Positions 6,466 to 9,094 of a DNA stretch of 9,094 bases are shown piece by piece. The position numbers and the translations under genes were made by a program. The notes beneath the pieces are model-generated. The model was not told the origin of the DNA and did no database searches. It worked only from the letters and a program-made list of their open reading frames with translations. The stretch lies in the NCBI GenBank assembly GCA_023255235.1, contig JALRJA010000064.1:1-9094 (forward strand), read 5' to 3'. The stretch is from Flaviramulus sp. (lineage in GTDB: Bacteria > Bacteroidota > Bacteroidia > Flavobacteriales > Flavobacteriaceae). How positions within the stretch are numbered: position 1 is the first letter of the stretch; the number at the start of each line of letters is the position of its first letter.

Positions 6466-6486
6466 TTAAAGGCATTACACCTTTAA
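6466..6486. repeat. Inverted repeat, 7-base arms and 7-base loop
   Basis: TTAAAGG (6466-6472), loop CATTACA, CCTTTAA (6480-6486). It lies just beyond the -33 position of the SRPBCC-crcB promoter and 26 bases after the stop of the candidate small peptide gene on the minus strand. No T-run follows on either strand, so it is a weak terminator candidate; a second regulator site or an RNA processing hairpin are alternatives. Confidence 0.35.
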
Positions 6487-6512
6487 GGAAAAATAAAGCT
6501 AATAAACTAAAA

Positions 6513-6599
6513 TTAGGGTTCGGTTTTTTTGTTAACACTAAATAATAAAAGAATTATATTAACAATAATTAATATACTAATAATTACAAGTAGTTTCAT
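6513..6599 (-). CDS. Candidate small single-helix membrane peptide (28 aa)
   Basis: A minus-strand ATG frame of 28 residues. It begins MKLL, continues with about 20 uninterrupted hydrophobic residues (V, I, L, with one N and one S), and ends FSVNKKTEP. That is the layout of a small membrane protein: a basic start, one helix and a polar basic tail. It sits in the 306-base gap between two minus-strand genes, after a weak terminator. Against it: AT-rich DNA encodes I/L/K-rich frames by chance, no ribosome site is visible, and a promoter-like pair (TTTG-N20-TATATATG) would place the transcript start inside the frame. I do not recognise a family. Confidence 0.3.
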   Translation of the reverse strand: MKLLVIISILIIVNIILLLFSVNKKTEP

Positions 6600-6628
6600 A
6601 TATACCCTATTTTCACAATAGATGCAAA
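6597..6628 (-). promoter_or_regulatory. Promoter-like TTTG-N20-TATATATG
   Basis: On the minus strand TTTG (6625-6628) is followed after 20 bases by TATATATG (6597-6604), one base off TAnnTTTG at a spacing typical of Bacteroidota sigma-ABfr promoters. Transcription would begin near 6590 and run through 6513-6466 towards the SRPBCC-crcB genes, giving a leader of about 190 bases. It overlaps the ATG of the candidate small peptide, so the two readings conflict. Confidence 0.25.
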
Positions 6629-6633
6629 ATCTT

Positions 6634-6657
6634 AAAAAAGGTTGCGTTAAAACAACC
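6634..6657 (-). terminator. Weak rho-independent terminator after the small membrane protein gene
   Basis: On the minus strand GGTTG, an 8-base loop and CAACC form a five-pair stem followed directly by six T residues (6639-6634). It lies about 50 bases after the stop of the 61-residue membrane protein gene. The stem is short, so efficiency is uncertain. Between the gene and this stem (6661-6698) there is a longer-range repeat TTATAAA/TTTATAA that encloses the palindrome AAAAGCTTTT. Confidence 0.45.
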
Positions 6658-6707
6658 ATTTTATAAATAATATTAAAAAAAGCTTTTGTAGTTTATAAAA
6701 AAGAAAA

Positions 6708-6893
6708 CTAAGTAAAGAAGAATTTAATAGCCGAAATAAATAAAATAAAAGTTATAAAAGCTATTAAAACCCATACGCTTCCTGCATAAAAACGTTTGTG
6801 TATTTTAGAATCTTTTAGGTAGGTAAACCCAATAATTACAGAAAAAGCAATAAAAAATAAAACACCAAAAATGATTTGACCTTTACTAAACAT
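6708..6893 (-). CDS. Small two-helix membrane protein, conserved hypothetical type
   Basis: A 61-residue protein with two hydrophobic helices (about 6-25 and 39-58) joined by a basic loop, YLKDSKIHKRFYAGS. The pattern of MFSKGQIIF at the start and IKFF near the end is familiar from uncharacterised flavobacterial membrane proteins, but I know no function. The ATG at 6893 is chosen over upstream starts: a full TAnnTTTG box lies 16 bases before it, and the longer reading would add a nonspecific leader that runs into the divergent pyrophosphohydrolase gene. It is transcribed away from that gene, with 38 bases between the two starts. Confidence 0.7.
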   Translation of the reverse strand: MFSKGQIIFGVLFFIAFSVIIGFTYLKDSKIHKRFYAGSVWVLIAFITFILFISAIKFFFT

Positions 6894-6906
6894 ATCCTTA
6901 TTTTTA
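6875..6906 (+). promoter_or_regulatory. Candidate promoter of the NTP pyrophosphohydrolase gene
   Basis: TTTG at 6875-6878, a 20-base spacer, then TATTTTTA at 6899-6906, one base off TAnnTTTG. The predicted start would leave about 20 bases before the ATG at 6932. It overlaps the 5' end of the divergent small membrane protein gene. Confidence 0.3.
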
Positions 6907-6908
6907 TG

Positions 6909-6916
6909 CAAATTTA
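6909..6916 (-). promoter_or_regulatory. -7 box for the small membrane protein gene
   Basis: The minus strand reads TAAATTTG, a full TAnnTTTG match, ending 15 bases before the ATG at 6893. About 19 bases upstream there is only TTTT in place of TTTG, already inside the divergent gene. Confidence 0.45.
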
Positions 6917-6931
6917 AACAAAACTTAGTGG

Positions 6932-7315
6932 ATGAAAAATAAAATTGAAGCAGTAAAAGATTTTCATAAAGCATTTAAAATTGGCTATAGAGAACACCCT
7001 AAAGCAGATTTAGGTATTGAAAAAAACATGTTGCGTTATAAATTAATGCGTGAAGAAAACGAAGAATACCTTGAAGCAGCCAATAATAATGATTTGGTTG
7101 AAGTTGCAGATGCACTTGGCGATATGCTTTATATTTTATGCGGAACCATAATAGAACATGGTTTACAACACAAAATTGAAGCCGTTTTTGAAGAAATACA
7201 AAGAAGCAATATGAGTAAATTAGGAGAAGATGGAAACCCTATTTATCGTGAAGATGGCAAGGTATTAAAAGGTCCTAATTACTTTAAACCTAATATTGAG
7301 GCAATTTTAAAATAA
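6932..7315 (+). CDS. MazG-like all-alpha nucleoside triphosphate pyrophosphohydrolase
   Basis: A 127-residue cytoplasmic protein of the all-alpha NTP pyrophosphatase superfamily (MazG / HisE / dUTPase-like), which hydrolyses nucleoside triphosphates to monophosphate and pyrophosphate. The metal-binding pattern is clear: E41-E42-x-x-E45 in MREENEEYLEA, then E57-x-x-D60 and D64 in EVADALGD. The tail NMSKLGEDGNP...GKVLKGPNYFKPN (about 93-122) is typical of a subgroup with a C-terminal substrate-lid segment, also found in phages. It is a single-domain form, shorter than full MazG. The substrate (house-cleaning of odd nucleotides, or dCTP/dUTP) cannot be told from the sequence. It stands alone, convergent with ilvE 20 bases further on. 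Confidence 0.85.
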   Translation: MKNKIEAVKDFHKAFKIGYREHPKADLGIEKNMLRYKLMREENEEYLEAANNNDLVEVADALGDMLYILCGTIIEHGLQHKIEAVFEEIQRSNMSKLGEDGNPIYREDGKVLKGPNYFKPNIEAILK

Positions 7316-7335
7316 CCTAAATCACTTTTTTTTCA

Positions 7336-8403
7336 CTACTCAACTTTATAGCGCCAGCCAAATGGGTCTTCTGCTTTGTTAGTTTGTATATCTGTTATCA
7401 GTTTTTTTAAATAATTGGCGTAAGAATCATTTTGTTTTGGTAATTCATATTTAACATTTTTATACCCAAAACTAGCAATAGGAGAAATTACAGCAGCTGT
7501 ACCAGCACCAAACATTTCTTTAAGAGAACCATTTTTTGAAGCTTCAACAACTTCATTAACTGTTAATTTTCTTACTTCTACTTTTATGCCTTTACTTTCG
7601 GCAAGTTCAATAATACTTTTGCGTGTAATACCGTCTAAGATACGGTCACTAGTAGGTGCAGTAATAAGGGTATCATTAATGCGAACAAAAATATTCATAG
7701 CACCAGCTTCTTCTATGTATTCGTGGGTGTTATCATCTGTCCAAATAACTTGTTGAAAGCCTTTTTCAACAGCTAATTGAGTTGGGTAAAACTGCCCAGC
7801 ATAATTACCACCAGCTTTTGCAAAACCAACACCACCATTGGCAGAACGAGAATAGGTTTGCTCGATTAAAACACTTACTTCACCAGAAAAATAAGACCCA
7901 GAAGGTGCAGTAGCTATAATAAATTTATACGCATTAGCTGGTGAGGCGTGAAACCCATTTCCAGAGGCAAAAACAAAAGGTCTTATATATAGCGAACTGC
8001 CTTCTTTTTTAGGAATCCAATTTTTGTCAACTTGCAACAAAGTTTTTAAACCATTCATAAAAACATGTTCTGGCAATTCTGGAATTGCTAATCGTTTTGA
8101 TGAAATATTTAACCGTTTAAAATTATCTAATGGGCGAAATAACCAAATAGTATCATTGGTGTCTTTGTATGCCTTCATACCTTCAAAAACAGATTGGCCA
8201 TAATGAAAAATTTTTGCAGAAGGATCTAAAGTAACAGGACCATAAGGCACCACTTTAGGTGCTTGCCATTTGCCATCTTTATAATCACATTCTAGCATGT
8301 GGTCTGAAAAAACACTTCCAAATTTTAAACTATCAAAATCTACATGGTTTATTTTTGAGTGTTTTGTTTTTATAACCGCTATGTCATTAATTAAAGCATT
8401 CAT
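7336..8403 (-). CDS. ilvE: Branched-chain amino acid aminotransferase
   Basis: A 355-residue PLP enzyme (fold type IV, eukaryotic-like BCAT subgroup) that interconverts leucine, isoleucine and valine with their 2-oxo acids using glutamate/2-oxoglutarate. The family signatures are present: FHYGQSVFEGMKAY (66-79), FRPLDNFKRLN (89-99), YIRPFVFASG (139-148), the PLP-binding K196 in GFAKAGGNYAGQ, EEAGAMN (231-237), DGITRKSIIELA and GAGTAAVISP near the end. Length is normal. The start at ATG 8403 is supported by a full -7 box 21 bases upstream. It is divergent from the DUF4920 lipoprotein gene across a 93-base region holding a palindromic element, and no other ilv/leu gene is near. Confidence 0.95.
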   Translation of the reverse strand: MNALINDIAVIKTKHSKINHVDFDSLKFGSVFSDHMLECDYKDGKWQAPKVVPYGPVTLDPSAKIFHYGQSVFEGMKAYKDTNDTIWLFRPLDNFKRLNISSKRLAIPELPEHVFMNGLKTLLQVDKNWIPKKEGSSLYIRPFVFASGNGFHASPANAYKFIIATAPSGSYFSGEVSVLIEQTYSRSANGGVGFAKAGGNYAGQFYPTQLAVEKGFQQVIWTDDNTHEYIEEAGAMNIFVRINDTLITAPTSDRILDGITRKSIIELAESKGIKVEVRKLTVNEVVEASKNGSLKEMFGAGTAAVISPIASFGYKNVKYELPKQNDSYANYLKKLITDIQTNKAEDPFGWRYKVE

Positions 8404-8424
8404 TAGTTTACTTGTTTAATGACA

Positions 8425-8432
8425 CAAATTTA
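8425..8432 (-). promoter_or_regulatory. -7 box of the ilvE promoter
   Basis: The minus strand reads TAAATTTG, a full match to TAnnTTTG, ending 21 bases before the ilvE ATG. There is no TTTG at the -33 position; that place is occupied by the palindromic element at 8435-8454. Confidence 0.5.
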
Positions 8433-8434
8433 AC

Positions 8435-8454
8435 TAAAAACGTTTTTAAAAACG
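8435..8454. promoter_or_regulatory. Overlapping palindromes between divergent promoters, possible operator
   Basis: TAAAAACGTTTTTAAAAACG contains two perfect 14-base palindromes that share eight bases: 8435-8448 (TAAAAACGTTTTTA) and 8441-8454 (CGTTTTTAAAAACG). It is flanked at exactly two bases on each side by the -7-like boxes of ilvE (8425-8432, minus) and of the DUF4920 gene (8457-8464, plus). A protein bound here could control both genes. No regulator gene is nearby. Confidence 0.45.
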
Positions 8455-8456
8455 CG

Positions 8457-8464
8457 TATATTTA
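8457..8464 (+). promoter_or_regulatory. Candidate -7 box of the DUF4920-mnmD transcript
   Basis: TATATTTA is one base off TAnnTTTG and lies 32 bases before the ATG at 8497. No TTTG -33 element is seen; the palindromic element fills the spacer. Confidence 0.3.
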
Positions 8465-8496
8465 CATAAATTGTTTAAAATTGAAATATTTATATT

Positions 8497-9000
8497 ATGA
8501 AGTCTATTAGCTTATTAATAATGGCAGTTTTACTGTTAAATTCTTGCAAGAAAACAAGTGAAGAATCTCAAAAATCAATTGAAAAAGTTGAAGAAATAGC
8601 TTATTTATCGTTTGGAAAAGCAATAAATAAACAAGATGCTATGCAATCAAGTTCTATAGCAAAGCATTATAAAGAAATGAATGTAGGTGATAGTATTGAT
8701 GCTAAAATAATGGCAAAAGTAAACACCGTTTGTCAAACAAAAGGCTGTTGGATGACACTTAATCTTGACGATGGAAATCAAATTATGGTAAAGTTTAAAG
8801 ATTATGGCTTTTTTGTGCCAAAAGATATTGCTGGCAAAGACGTTATTGTAAATGGTAAAGCCTTTGTTAATGAAGTGCCTGTTGATGAGCAACGCCATTA
8901 TGCCGAAGATGCTGGTGAAACTAAAGAAGCTATTGCTCAAATTACAAAACCCAAAAAAACCTATTCTTTTGAAGCAGATGGTGTTTTAGTAAAACAATAG
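8497..9000 (+). CDS. DUF4920 domain lipoprotein
   Basis: A 167-residue exported lipoprotein: residues 1-16 form the signal and LLNS-C17 is the lipobox, followed by a charged linker rich in K, S and E. From about residue 36 it matches the DUF4920 family, of unknown function and common in Bacteroidota. The core VCQTKGCWMTL (78-88) has two cysteines, C79 and C84, that could bind metal or form a disulfide, then IMVKFKDYGFFVP, an OB-like strand pattern (KDVIVNGKAFVNEVPVDEQRHYAEDAG) and EADGVLVKQ at the end. It starts divergently from ilvE and is followed after 1 base by mnmD, so it is co-transcribed with that tRNA-modification gene. No functional link between the two is evident. Confidence 0.88.
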   Translation: MKSISLLIMAVLLLNSCKKTSEESQKSIEKVEEIAYLSFGKAINKQDAMQSSSIAKHYKEMNVGDSIDAKIMAKVNTVCQTKGCWMTLNLDDGNQIMVKFKDYGFFVPKDIAGKDVIVNGKAFVNEVPVDEQRHYAEDAGETKEAIAQITKPKKTYSFEADGVLVKQ

Positions 9001-9001
9001 T

Positions 9002-9094
9002 TTGAAAAGAGAAATTATTTTTACCGCCGATGGTTCAACTACAATTCATTTACCACAATGGAATGAGCAATACCACTCTAAGCATGGTGCTATA
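9002..9094 (+). CDS. mnmD: tRNA U34 methyltransferase MnmD, start only (runs off window)
   Basis: The first 31 codons from TTG at 9002 read MKREIIFTADGSTTIHLPQW followed by NEQYHSKHGAI, then the window ends. The beginning with the YHSKHGAI motif matches the DUF752 methyltransferases annotated in Bacteroidota as MnmD, which use S-adenosylmethionine to finish mnm5(s2)U at the wobble position of certain tRNAs. It starts 1 base after the DUF4920 stop. The TTG start is preferred because the residues match the family's usual N-terminus; no ATG is available before the conserved part. Only the N-terminus is visible, so catalytic motifs cannot be checked. Confidence 0.7.
   Translation, partial: MKREIIFTADGSTTIHLPQWNEQYHSKHGAI

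Noticed and set aside
6894..6974. 27-residue N-terminal extension of the small membrane protein
   Set aside because: It would overlap the divergent pyrophosphohydrolase coding region and include the TAAATTTG promoter box; the ATG at 6893 fits.
7316..7335. T-run between the pyrophosphohydrolase and ilvE stops as a terminator
   Set aside because: Eight T residues (about 7325-7333) but no stable hairpin before them in either direction.
8647..8940. Minus-strand frame of 97 codons within the DUF4920 gene
   Set aside because: Shadow of a clear lipoprotein gene; composition is that of reversed codons.

Overview
The window looks like a chromosomal stretch of a marine-type Flavobacteriaceae (Bacteroidota) genome. 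The DNA is AT-rich (roughly one third G+C), leucine is mostly TTA, Shine-Dalgarno sequences are absent, TTG starts are frequent, several candidate promoters carry the Bacteroidota -7 box TAnnTTTG, and nearly every protein reads as a familiar flavobacterial family. I see no tRNA, rRNA, CRISPR array, transposase or phage gene.

Layout. (1) 1-555: a fragment of a TIGR02757-like gene runs straight into a YkgJ-type cysteine-cluster gene that has lost its 5' end. The two are joined near 137-142, and the left side has a different codon style. This is the one clearly abnormal place in the window. (2) 579-1421: a sterol desaturase/fatty acid hydroxylase family membrane enzyme, convergent with the next operon. 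(3) 3756-1418, minus strand: a lipoprotein of the NamZ (DUF1343) exo-N-acetylmuramidase family, overlapping by ATGA a secreted class-C beta-lactamase-fold serine hydrolase; probably a peptidoglycan or MurNAc salvage pair. (4) 3765-5000: an FtsX/LolE-type ABC permease, divergent from namZ with only 8 bases between start codons. (5) 6401-5007, minus strand: a membrane-anchored SRPBCC + GyrI-like protein followed 3 bases later by the fluoride channel CrcB/Fluc. (6) 6402-6707: an AT-rich intergenic region with two dyads, a candidate 28-residue membrane peptide gene and a weak terminator. (7) 6893-6708 and 6932-7315: a small two-helix membrane protein divergent from an all-alpha NTP pyrophosphohydrolase. 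(8) 8403-7336: IlvE branched-chain aminotransferase, divergent from a DUF4920 lipoprotein (8497-9000), which is followed 1 base later by the start of mnmD (9002-window end). A striking 20-base palindromic element sits symmetrically between the two divergent promoter boxes.

The genes are mostly housekeeping or envelope functions: envelope turnover (NamZ, serine hydrolase), lipoprotein or lipid handling (FtsX permease), fluoride export, amino-acid metabolism and tRNA modification. I did not find a convincing new multi-gene system. The points most worth checking are the gene-fusion junction at the left end (biological deletion or assembly chimera), the promoter-embedded dyads at 6435-6486 and 8435-8454, and the possible small membrane peptide at 6513-6599.
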